Source: an uncultured Clostridia bacterium (GTDB lineage: Bacteria > Bacillota > Clostridia > Christensenellales > Borkfalkiaceae). From it: a stretch of 14,621 nucleotides of DNA. How positions within the stretch are numbered: position 1 is the stretch's first letter; each line of letters starts with the position of its first letter. Location: positions 1-14,621 of the forward strand of contig CALDMH010000112.1 in assembly GCA_937915565.1 (NCBI GenBank). Reading direction: 5' to 3'. A program made the translations under genes and the position numbers. Positions 1-6,007 of the stretch are shown in pieces. Under the pieces are notes generated by a model. It was not told the DNA's origin and made no database searches. It saw only the letters and a list, made by a program, of their open reading frames with translations.

Positions 1-1
1 C

Positions 2-481
2 GGTATTCCCGTCGATTGCGCGCATATTTCAAAAGGCGGCTTTAAAGATATAATAGAACTTGCAGATGTTGTCGTTGATTCTCACACTTGTTTTTCCGGA
101 ATTTACGAGCATAAAAGAAATATCGAAGATTGGCAGATAAAAGAACTTGTTTCAAAAGGCGGACTAATAGGCGTAACCTGCTGCGGATATTTTATGACAG
201 GCGTAAAACATTGCAAAATATTCGATTTTATAAGGCAAATTGATTACTTTGTTCAAAAATTCGGAGTTGATAATCTGGCAATCGGAACGGATTTTCACGG
301 CTGTGATTTTATCGTGGAAAACGCTCTTTCATACGCCGAACTTTACAAAAACGTTGAAAAAGAATTGCTGAAAATCGGTTATGACAAAAACTCAATCGAC
401 AAAATTCTATCAAACAATCTCCGGATTTTCACCGAAACGATAAGAAACGAACGCTTTTGCATTGACAAAAAAACGCCTTAA
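2..481 (+). CDS. M19 (membrane dipeptidase) family peptidase, C-terminal part
   Basis: This is the 3' end of a gene that begins outside the window; 159 residues are visible. It resembles the second half of M19 renal/membrane dipeptidases, zinc enzymes that cleave dipeptides. In the visible fragment a CAHIS motif (His8) and a DSHT motif (His28) match in order and spacing the two C-terminal zinc-ligand histidines of the family. An R-N-I-E-D stretch matches the region of the substrate-binding Arg. The GGLIGV segment and GVDNLAIGTDFHG (near residues 93-105) are family landmarks. The N-terminal HxD ligands and the bridging Glu must lie off the left edge. There is no terminator of its own: the promoter of the next gene overlaps its last codons. 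The M19 assignment is good, but the true substrate cannot be told. Confidence 0.85.
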   Translation, partial: GIPVDCAHISKGGFKDIIELADVVVDSHTCFSGIYEHKRNIEDWQIKELVSKGGLIGVTCCGYFMTGVKHCKIFDFIRQIDYFVQKFGVDNLAIGTDFHGCDFIVENALSYAELYKNVEKELLKIGYDKNSIDKILSNNLRIFTETIRNERFCIDKKTP

Positions 482-490
482 TGCTATAAT
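462..490 (+). promoter_or_regulatory. Perfect-consensus housekeeping (sigma-A/sigma-70) promoter
   Basis: TTGACA lies at 462-467 and TATAAT at 485-490, separated by exactly 17 bases, so both hexamers and the spacer match consensus. The start of transcription would fall near 497, only about 18 bases before the ATG at 515 and a few bases before the ribosome binding site. The -35 box lies within the final codons of the upstream dipeptidase gene, so the next gene can be transcribed on its own. No operator is evident in the very short leader. Confidence 0.85.
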
Positions 491-514
491 GACGGCGTAA
501 AAAGGAGGCAGGGT

Positions 515-694
515 ATGCTTTACAGAGTTTATTGTATTCAAAAGCTTGATAACGAAAAAAAGGAAAGAGTGGTTAGAGTAAACGTCATTGCGGAGTGTAT
601 CGCGGAAGCGTTGAACAAGGCCAAGGAGCTTTTCGGGAAAAAGCTCAAAAAGAATTCGTATAATATTTTTATGTACGAATCTCAATCGAATTGA
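515..694 (+). CDS. Unrecognised 59-residue protein
   Basis: I do not recognise this protein. The ATG is preceded by AAAGGAGG (501-508) at a 6-base spacing, one of the best ribosome binding sites in the window, and by a perfect promoter. The product is small, basic and soluble-looking, with no signal peptide or membrane segment. By eye it could form beta-beta-alpha-beta: an N-terminal strand (YRVYCIQ), a charged turn with four consecutive charged residues, a strand around RVNVIAE, a helix rich in Ala, Glu and Lys (AEALNKAKELFGKK, residues 30-43), and a last strand (YNIFMYES). The strand-then-helix pattern resembles small proteins whose helix has an EAL-x-KAKEL rhythm, but this is only a fold guess. 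Three terminator-like hairpins follow at once, so it is probably monocistronic and could be strongly transcribed. The function is unknown. Confidence 0.75.
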   Translation: MLYRVYCIQKLDNEKKERVVRVNVIAECIAEALNKAKELFGKKLKKNSYNIFMYESQSN

Positions 695-703
695 TTTTTA
701 AAG

Positions 704-729
704 CGCGGCGTTATCGCCGCGTTTTTTTT
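704..729 (+). terminator. Rho-independent terminator, unit 1
   Basis: A perfect 7-bp stem (CGCGGCG 704-710, CGCCGCG 715-721) closes a TTAT loop and is followed by eight T (722-729). It starts ten bases after the stop codon of the 59-residue gene, so it ends that transcript. Confidence 0.88.
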
Positions 730-749
730 GAGCTCGGTTTGGTTTAAGG

Positions 750-775
750 TGCGGCGTTATCGCCACGTTTTTTTT
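750..775 (+). terminator. Degenerate terminator, unit 2
   Basis: This has the same layout as unit 1: arms 750-756 and 761-767, TTAT loop, eight T (768-775). Two changes weaken the stem, an outer T·G wobble and an internal C/A mismatch (CGCCACG in the second arm). Both look like C-to-T transitions, one on each strand. It probably terminates less well than its neighbours. Confidence 0.6.
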
Positions 776-795
776 GCGTTCGGTTTAGTTTAAGG

Positions 796-821
796 CGCGG
801 CGTTATCGCCGCGTTTTTTTT
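796..821 (+). terminator. Rho-independent terminator, unit 3
   Basis: The perfect stem of unit 1 is repeated (CGCGGCG 796-802, CGCCGCG 807-813) with a TTAT loop and eight T (814-821). It is the last barrier before the spoVAC region and should insulate that gene from readthrough. Confidence 0.85.
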
Positions 822-857
822 ATATCCGAAAAATTTCGCCGTATTTTTGTTTTTTCC

Positions 858-888
858 GTATATTATTTTCGTTTTTTGCCCATACATT
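858..888 (+). promoter_or_regulatory. Possible sporulation-sigma promoter upstream of spoVAC
   Basis: CATACATT (881-888) matches the sigma-E -10 consensus as I recall it (CATACAHT), and GTATATT (858-864) resembles its -35, but the 16-base spacing is longer than usual. Read as sigma-G, GTATA (858-862) fits the -35 and the 18-base gap is right, while the -10 matches only five of seven positions. CATAC-N5-GTATG (881-895) is also a small inverted repeat. No good housekeeping promoter was seen between the terminators and spoVAC. The sigma class cannot be settled by eye. Confidence 0.35.
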
Positions 889-892
889 CGGT

Positions 893-997
893 ATGAAAAA
901 TATCGAGCCGTGGAAAAACATAAGGGATAGAGAAGAGTGTATCTTCAAAAAACCGAAGGAAAGGGTGAAAAATGAAGGAACAGAAACAGTTTTATAA
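893..997 (+). CDS. Possible 34-residue leader ORF overlapping the start of spoVAC
   Basis: An ATG at 893 opens 34 highly charged codons ending at TAA 995-997, 23 bases inside spoVAC in another frame. No Shine-Dalgarno sequence precedes the ATG. If the candidate promoter at 858-888 is real, transcription would begin close to this ATG and the message would be nearly leaderless. The codons for its last residues are also the ribosome binding site and first codons of spoVAC, so translation could affect spoVAC. It may equally be a chance reading frame. Confidence 0.2.
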   Translation: MKNIEPWKNIRDREECIFKKPKERVKNEGTETVL

Positions 998-1442
998 CGC
1001 TAATTATCTCGATTACGTTTCGAGAATAGCCCCGAAAACGAACGAAAAAAGAAGTCTTTTTCACGCATTCTGGGTTGGCGGAACTATTTGCGTCATCGGT
1101 CAGTTGATAAGATTTTTATTAGAGTTCGCGTTCGGTTTATACGGCGACGAGCTTGCCGGAACGACTTCTATCGTCTTGATTTTTCTCGGCGCGTTTTTAA
1201 CGGGATTGGGCGTTTACGACAGAATAGGAAAATATGCGGGCGGAGGTTCTATCGTTCCGATAACGGGGTTTGCAAACTCGGTCGTTTCGCCGGCAATGGA
1301 ATTTAAAACCGAAGGATTTATCTACGGTTTGGCCGCCAAAATGTTCGTAGTGGCAGGGCCTATAATCGTTTTCGGGATAATCGGCGGGGTTTCCGTCGGC
1401 ATAGTTTATTATTTTCTTTACCTCACAGGGATTTTAGTTTAA
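972..1442 (+). CDS. spoVAC: Stage V sporulation protein AC (SpoVAC family)
   Basis: A 156-residue membrane protein of the SpoVA family. SpoVA proteins move Ca-dipicolinic acid into the forespore and out during germination; SpoVAC has been described as a mechanosensitive channel in the inner spore membrane. A short charged N-terminus (1-28) is followed by a membrane segment at about 29-54, a second at 64-82, the family signature (GLGVYDRIGKYAGGGSIVP from residue 78, then ITGFANS), and hydrophobic C-terminal segments at about 115-156. Length is normal. The start at 972 has AAGGAAAGGGTG (956-967) just upstream. The gene stands alone: tandem terminators lie before it and a terminator lies six bases after the stop, so spoVAD and spoVAE, its usual partners, are not adjacent. 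A divergent SpoVAE-type paralogue is the main alternative. Confidence 0.92.
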   Translation: MKEQKQFYNANYLDYVSRIAPKTNEKRSLFHAFWVGGTICVIGQLIRFLLEFAFGLYGDELAGTTSIVLIFLGAFLTGLGVYDRIGKYAGGGSIVPITGFANSVVSPAMEFKTEGFIYGLAAKMFVVAGPIIVFGIIGGVSVGIVYYFLYLTGILV

Positions 1443-1447
1443 TTTTT

Positions 1448-1474
1448 CTTCCGCAGCGATGCGGAAGTTTTTTT
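1448..1474 (+). terminator. Rho-independent terminator after spoVAC
   Basis: A 7-bp perfect stem (CTTCCGC 1448-1454, GCGGAAG 1461-1467) with a six-base loop is followed by seven T (1468-1474). It separates spoVAC from pcrA. Confidence 0.9.
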
Positions 1475-1509
1475 GTAAGAACTTAAACGGTCTTAAAGAG
1501 AAAAAACAA

Positions 1510-1532
1510 AAGTAAATATAATTAGTTTACTT
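1510..1532 (+). promoter_or_regulatory. Inverted repeat upstream of the pcrA promoter, possible operator
   Basis: AAGTAAA (1510-1516) and TTTACTT (1526-1532) form a perfect 7-base inverted repeat around a nine-base AT-rich spacer. It ends 11 bases before the -35 box of the pcrA promoter, a position that suits an upstream-binding regulator. There is no GAAC-N4-GTTC, so it does not look like a Firmicute LexA box. The spacer contains TATAAT (1517-1522), but no -35 fits it. The region is AT-rich, so chance is a real possibility. Confidence 0.35.
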
Positions 1533-1543
1533 ATATTAAAAAC

Positions 1544-1572
1544 TTGATAAATCGGCGCGTTCGTGTTAAAAT
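1544..1572 (+). promoter_or_regulatory. Housekeeping promoter with extended -10 for pcrA–ligA
   Basis: TTGATA (1544-1549) and TAAAAT (1567-1572) are 17 bases apart, and TGT (1564-1566) precedes the -10 as in extended -10 promoters. Transcription would start near 1579, leaving a leader of about 58 bases before the ATG at 1637. Because the -35 box contains the TTG that opens the longest in-frame reading frame, that upstream start cannot be on the transcript. Confidence 0.72.
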
Positions 1573-1636
1573 GTTTCTATCGCTGTTTTTTATGGCAATC
1601 GGAGAGCGAAGAGAAAACCGGAGAGCGGAGAATAAA

Positions 1637-3994
1637 ATGCTTGAAATATTGAAACAACTTAACGAAGAACAAATAAAGCCCGTTATGGACACGGAAGGGG
1701 CGGTGCTCGTAATCGCCGGCGCAGGAAGCGGAAAAACGAGGGTTTTGACGAGCAGAATCGCTCATCTCGTAAAGGATTTGGACGTAGACCCTTATAACAT
1801 ACTTGCCATTACGTTTACGAATAAAGCCGCCGACGAAATGAAAACGAGGCTCGAAGCAATCGTGGGGGATATTTCTCAAATGTGGGTTTGCACGATTCAT
1901 TCGATGTGCGTCAGAATATTGAGAAAGTATGCCGAAAGGCTCGATTATAAGCAGGATTTCTCCATTTATTCCGAAACCGACAAGGAAAAGGTTTTAAAAC
2001 GTATTATCGTCGGGCTTTCGCTTGAATCGGATAAGTTTATGAAAACGTCGAAAACGCTTATATCGACGTTGAAAAACAAGGATATGTCCACCGAACAGTT
2101 CGCGAGGGAAAACCCGCGTATGAGGGACGTTGCGAATTACGTTAAGATAATCGACGAATACAACGCCGAACTTTTCCGCTCAAACGCGATGGATTTTGAC
2201 GATTTGCTTATTAAAACGTATCATTTGCTTGCCGAACACAGGGACGTTTTGCTTGCTCTTTCAAGGAGGTTCCGTTACATACACGTCGACGAGTTTCAGG
2301 ATACGAACGTCGTTCAGTATAATATCGTCAAACTTTTGTCGTACGTCAACGGCAATTTGTTCGCCGTCGGCGACGACGACCAGAGTATTTACGGCTGGCG
2401 CGGCGCGGATATTAACAATATTCTCGATTTCGAGCTTGATTTTAAAGGTGCAAAGACCTATAAACTCGAAAGAAATTACCGCTCGACGAAGCATATTCTC
2501 GATTTTGCAAACACGGTCATCGCGAATAACACGAAAAGGAAAGAAAAAGTTTTGTGGACGGAAAACGACGCCGGGGTAAAACCCGAATTGTTCGTTGCGG
2601 ACGAAGAGTCCGGCGAGGCGCAATACACGGCTTTGCAAATAAAGACTTTCGTTCGCGAAAGAGGGTATAAATATTCGGATTTTGCCGTTTTGATGCGTAT
2701 AAACGCGCTTTCCCGTTCTTACGAGCAGGAGTTTATGAAATACGGAATTTCCTGCAAGGTGTACGGCGGTTTTAGGTTCTTTGAAAGAAAGGAAATTAAG
2801 GATATAACGGCGTATCTTCGCATTTTGTGCAATCCTTTGGATAACGAGGCTGTTTTAAGGGTTATCAACGTTCCTAAAAGAGGAATAGGCGATAAGTCGA
2901 TAGAACAGCTCGTGAGATATTCCGACGTAAACGGCTTGTCGATTTTCGACGGGGTTTTCGATTGCGAAAATCTCGAACTCAATTCCGGCGCAAAAGCCAA
3001 AATCCGCGGTTTCAGGGATATAATTTCAAAGCTTATCATAGCAAAAGAGAGTATGCCTCTTCTCGACCTCGTTAAAGAAGTCATTTCAAAAACCGATTTT
3101 ATGAGTTGTTTCGAGGAGGAAAACTCGGAGAACGAAGATAAAAAGAAGAACGTCAACGAATTTTTGAGTTCCGTGGAAGAGTTTGCGAGATTAAATCCGG
3201 AATCGCCGTTGTCGGAGTATCTCAATTCTATCACGTTGAGTTCCGATACCGACGAGATAAACGAGGGCGAATTCGTCACTTTGGCAACGGTTCACTCCGT
3301 TAAAGGTTTGGAGTACAGATGCGTGTTCGTCTGCGGACTCGATAACGAAATATTTCCTATGCATAGGCTTAACGAGCCGGATAACGAAGAGGAAGAACGC
3401 CGTCTTATGTACGTTGCGATTACCCGTGCGAGAGAAAGGTTGTTTTTAACGAGAGCCCGCAGCAGGTTTTTATACGGTGCGAGAAGGGCTACCGAGCCGT
3501 CCGTATTTTTGGAGGAATTGTCCGAAAAATTAGGCGTCGTTAAAAAACGCGGTGAAAAATATTCCGCGGAAGGCAGAGATTATTCCGGTTATTCTTACGG
3601 GGAAAAATACGGAGACAGGTATAATTCGCGCGGAAGTTCATACAACTCTTACGGCTCATACGGTTCTTACGGCGGAGGACGCAAGGAAGAGAATAAAAAT
3701 TACGGTTACGAACCCGATTACGGCTATTCGGACGACGGTAATTACGGCGGATTTAAAACGAAGTCTTATGCGTCGGGCTATAAAGCCGGAACTTCCAAAC
3801 CTACGGAAAAGGTTCAGGCGCAAGAACTCGGAAAATTCCACACGGGAACTAACGTGCGGCATAAAAAGTTCGGCGACGGAGTTATTATAGCCACAAAAAA
3901 CAACGGCGGCGAGCTCGTTGCGGACGTTGCGTTTAAAAACGTCGGCATAAAATCTCTCGTGTTAAGGCTTGCTCCAATAGAGGTGATTGATTGA
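1637..3994 (+). CDS. pcrA: ATP-dependent DNA helicase PcrA (UvrD/Rep family)
   Basis: A 785-residue superfamily 1A 3'-to-5' helicase for repair, replication and clearing of conflicts with transcription. All helicase motifs are visible: Walker A AGAGSGKT (27-34), ITFTNKAADEMK (motif Ia), DEFQD (218-222), GDDDQSIYGWRG (245-256), LERNYRST (motif IV), TVHSVKGLEY (motif V) and YVAITRARER (592-601). The C-terminal Tudor-like RNA-polymerase-binding domain (VRHKKFGDGVII, 740-751) ends in the PcrA-typical APIEVID. Oddly, residues 642-715 between helicase and Tudor domain form a Tyr/Gly/Ser-rich segment with 17 Tyr in 74 residues. The start at 1637 has GCGGAG at a 6-base spacing; the frame stays open upstream to a TTG at 1544, but that lies in the promoter. 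The gene overlaps ligA by one base (TGATG), as expected for a coupled pcrA–ligA operon. Confidence 0.97.
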   Translation: MLEILKQLNEEQIKPVMDTEGAVLVIAGAGSGKTRVLTSRIAHLVKDLDVDPYNILAITFTNKAADEMKTRLEAIVGDISQMWVCTIHSMCVRILRKYAERLDYKQDFSIYSETDKEKVLKRIIVGLSLESDKFMKTSKTLISTLKNKDMSTEQFARENPRMRDVANYVKIIDEYNAELFRSNAMDFDDLLIKTYHLLAEHRDVLLALSRRFRYIHVDEFQDTNVVQYNIVKLLSYVNGNLFAVGDDDQSIYGWRGADINNILDFELDFKGAKTYKLERNYRSTKHILDFANTVIANNTKRKEKVLWTENDAGVKPELFVADEESGEAQYTALQIKTFVRERGYKYSDFAVLMRINALSRSYEQEFMKYGISCKVYGGFRFFERKEIKDITAYLRILCNPLDNEAVLRVINVPKRGIGDKSIEQLVRYSDVNGLSIFDGVFDCENLELNSGAKAKIRGFRDIISKLIIAKESMPLLDLVKEVISKTDFMSCFEEENSENEDKKKNVNEFLSSVEEFARLNPESPLSEYLNSITLSSDTDEINEGEFVTLATVHSVKGLEYRCVFVCGLDNEIFPMHRLNEPDNEEEERRLMYVAITRARERLFLTRARSRFLYGARRATEPSVFLEELSEKLGVVKKRGEKYSAEGRDYSGYSYGEKYGDRYNSRGSSYNSYGSYGSYGGGRKEENKNYGYEPDYGYSDDGNYGGFKTKSYASGYKAGTSKPTEKVQAQELGKFHTGTNVRHKKFGDGVIIATKNNGGELVADVAFKNVGIKSLVLRLAPIEVID

Positions 3995-5940
3995 TGAACG
4001 ATATTGAAAAGATGAGAGAACTCGTCGATATTCTCAATAAATACGCAACCGAATATTACGTTTTGGACGCGCCTTCCGTAGACGATAAGGTTTACGACAG
4101 GATTTACGACGAACTGAAACAACTCGAAGAAAAAACGGGGCAGGTTCTCGTCGATTCGCCGACGAGAAGAGTCGGCGGCGAGCCGGTAAGCGCGTTTAAA
4201 AAGCACGAACATATCAACAGGCTTTATTCGCTCGATAAGGCTGTGACGCCCGAAGAACTTGCCGCTTTCGACGAAAGGGTGAGAAAGGTCGGCGAGCCTA
4301 CCTATACCGTCGAATATAAGTTCGACGGCCTTACGATGTGTTTAACTTACGAAAACGGCGTTTTCACGAGAGCGACGACGAGGGGTAACGGAATAGTCGG
4401 CGAAGACGTTACGGCGCAGGCTTTAACGATAAAAACCTTTCCTTTAAGGATAAATCGCGGCGGAACGATTGAAGTTCAGGGCGAGGCGGTGATTAGGCTT
4501 TCCGTGCTTGAAGAATATAATAAAACGGCAACGGAACAGCTTAAAAACGCGAGAAACGCCGCGGCCGGAGCAATAAGAAATCTCGACCCGAAAATTACCG
4601 AGAAACGCCGCCCCGAAATAATTTTTTACAACGTCAATTATATGAGCGAGGGAAGTTTTTCTTCGCAGGTTGAAATATTCGATTTTTTAAGAGAAAACGG
4701 ATTTAAGGTGTTTGATTTTCTTAAAGTTTGCAAAACTTTGGACGAGGTTAAAGCGGCTATTGATGAGATAGAACGAGGCAGAAAAAAAATAGACGTTTTA
4801 ACCGACGGAGCAGTGGTGAAAGTAAACGATTTGGTTTTGCGCGAAGAACTCGGTTACACCGATAAATTTCCGAGATGGGCTATGGCTTATAAGTTTGAAG
4901 CCGAAGAAGTTGAAACTACGCTCAAAAAGGTCGTGTGGCAGGTCGGGAGAACCGGCAAGCTTACGCCGCTCGGTATGGTAACACCCGTGGATATAGGCGG
5001 GGCGACCGTCAGAAAGGCAACGCTTAACAATTACGGCGATATTTTGAGAAAAAGAGTTAAAATAGGCTCGACGGTGCTTATAAGAAGGTCTAACGAAGTT
5101 ATTCCGGAAATTCTTGGCGCAGTCGGCAATTTCGACGAAGGAAAAGAAATCGAAAAGCCCGTGGAATGTCCGTATTGTCATTCCGAACTTATCGAAGAAG
5201 GCGCGAATATATTTTGCCCCAACAAGGATTGCAGGCCGCGCGTTATCGCAAAGCTTTCCAATTTTGCGTCAAAAGAGGGTATGAATATAGACGGGTTTTC
5301 TGAAAAAACCGCGGGGCAACTTTTCGACGATATGCAAATCGACAAATTTTCCGATTTGTATAAATTAACCAAAGAACGACTCGTTAATCTCGAAGGTTTT
5401 CAGGATAGAAAAGCCGAAAATTTAATTGCCGCAATACAAAAAAGCAAAAAAACGCCTTTGGCTAATTTTATTTTCGCGCTCGGCATAGAGGGAGTCGGCA
5501 AAAAGACGGCTAAGGACCTTGCAAAAACTTTCGGAAGCGTTAAAGAACTTGCCGCGGCAACCGAAGAAAGGCTTCTTGAAATTCCGGACGTCGGCGCTAT
5601 TATGGCGAAGGATATTTCCGATTATTTTCTTGACGAGGGAAATATCGACGAAATCAACGAACTTCTCGCTTGCGGGGTTACGCCGGTTGTCGAAGCAAAG
5701 AATTCCGAGGGGAAGTTTAAAGGCGAAAAGGTCGTTTTAACAGGTTCGCTAACGGATTTTACGAGAAGCGAGGCTCAAAAACTAATCGAAAATGAGGGCG
5801 GAGAAGCTCAAAGTTCGGTTACGAAAACCACGACGCTCGTGATTGCGGGCGAAGCGGCGGGAAGCAAACTTGATAAAGCCAAAAAACTCGGAATAAAAAT
5901 AATTGACGAAGATGAGTTTAAAAACATAATATATAGTTGA
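3994..5940 (+). CDS. ligA: NAD-dependent DNA ligase LigA
   Basis: A 648-residue ligase that seals nicks in replication and repair using NAD+. Domains in order: the Ia NMN-binding region (EYYVLDAPSVDDKVYD, near residues 15-30, and SPTRRVGG), the nucleotidyltransferase domain with the AMP-accepting lysine in EYKFDG (Lys109), NARNAAAGAIRNLDP, DGAVVKVND, the OB fold (VGRTGKLTPLGMVTPVDIGG), a four-Cys zinc finger (Cys392, 395, 408, 413), helix-hairpin-helix repeats and a C-terminal BRCT domain (about 575-648). Length is normal. The usual H-x2-PMLSL motif reads HINRLYSLD, a small deviation near the adenylate pocket. The start at ATG 3994 overlaps the pcrA stop and has AGAGGTG (3979-3985) upstream. 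A TTG directly before it is possible but worse placed. Confidence 0.98.
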   Translation: MNDIEKMRELVDILNKYATEYYVLDAPSVDDKVYDRIYDELKQLEEKTGQVLVDSPTRRVGGEPVSAFKKHEHINRLYSLDKAVTPEELAAFDERVRKVGEPTYTVEYKFDGLTMCLTYENGVFTRATTRGNGIVGEDVTAQALTIKTFPLRINRGGTIEVQGEAVIRLSVLEEYNKTATEQLKNARNAAAGAIRNLDPKITEKRRPEIIFYNVNYMSEGSFSSQVEIFDFLRENGFKVFDFLKVCKTLDEVKAAIDEIERGRKKIDVLTDGAVVKVNDLVLREELGYTDKFPRWAMAYKFEAEEVETTLKKVVWQVGRTGKLTPLGMVTPVDIGGATVRKATLNNYGDILRKRVKIGSTVLIRRSNEVIPEILGAVGNFDEGKEIEKPVECPYCHSELIEEGANIFCPNKDCRPRVIAKLSNFASKEGMNIDGFSEKTAGQLFDDMQIDKFSDLYKLTKERLVNLEGFQDRKAENLIAAIQKSKKTPLANFIFALGIEGVGKKTAKDLAKTFGSVKELAAATEERLLEIPDVGAIMAKDISDYFLDEGNIDEINELLACGVTPVVEAKNSEGKFKGEKVVLTGSLTDFTRSEAQKLIENEGGEAQSSVTKTTTLVIAGEAAGSKLDKAKKLGIKIIDEDEFKNIIYS

Positions 5941-5968
5941 TATTTTTTAAAAAATGTGGTAGTATAAT
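5937..5968 (+). promoter_or_regulatory. Weak promoter candidate before yicC
   Basis: A consensus -10 TATAAT lies at 5963-5968, 39 bases before the yicC start. The best -35-like hexamer is TTGATA (5937-5942), which includes the end of ligA, but the 20-base spacer is longer than the usual 16-18. The spacer contains T6A6, a bent-DNA type tract. No terminator follows ligA, so readthrough into yicC is also possible. Confidence 0.35.
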
Positions 5969-6007
5969 CAGGTATAGAAATAAAATTACAATTCAGGTTG
6001 GTGTTTT

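Larger units (their letters stand above)
701..821 (+). repeat. Three tandem 46-bp units, each carrying a terminator-like hairpin
   Basis: Units begin at 701, 747 and 793, giving an exact 46-base period. The stem arms start at 704, 750 and 796. Each unit has a GC-rich stem, a TTAT loop, a closing arm and exactly eight T. In the first two units a tail follows that ends in CGGTTTRGTTTA. The third unit keeps the hairpin and T-run but its tail diverges after 821. Exact spacing with conserved tails points to tandem duplication of one terminator rather than independent origin. Confidence 0.9.

Noticed and set aside
701..821. CRISPR-like tandem repeats
   Set aside because: The repeats are directly adjacent hairpins with T-runs and related tails, with no variable spacers and no cas genes. 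They are duplicated terminators.
1517..1522. TATAAT as a second pcrA promoter
   Set aside because: No acceptable -35 hexamer lies 16-18 bases upstream; it is the spacer of the inverted repeat.
3991..3996. ligA starting at TTG 3991
   Set aside because: The adjacent ATG at 3994 has better spacing to AGAGGTG and the usual one-base TGATG overlap with pcrA.
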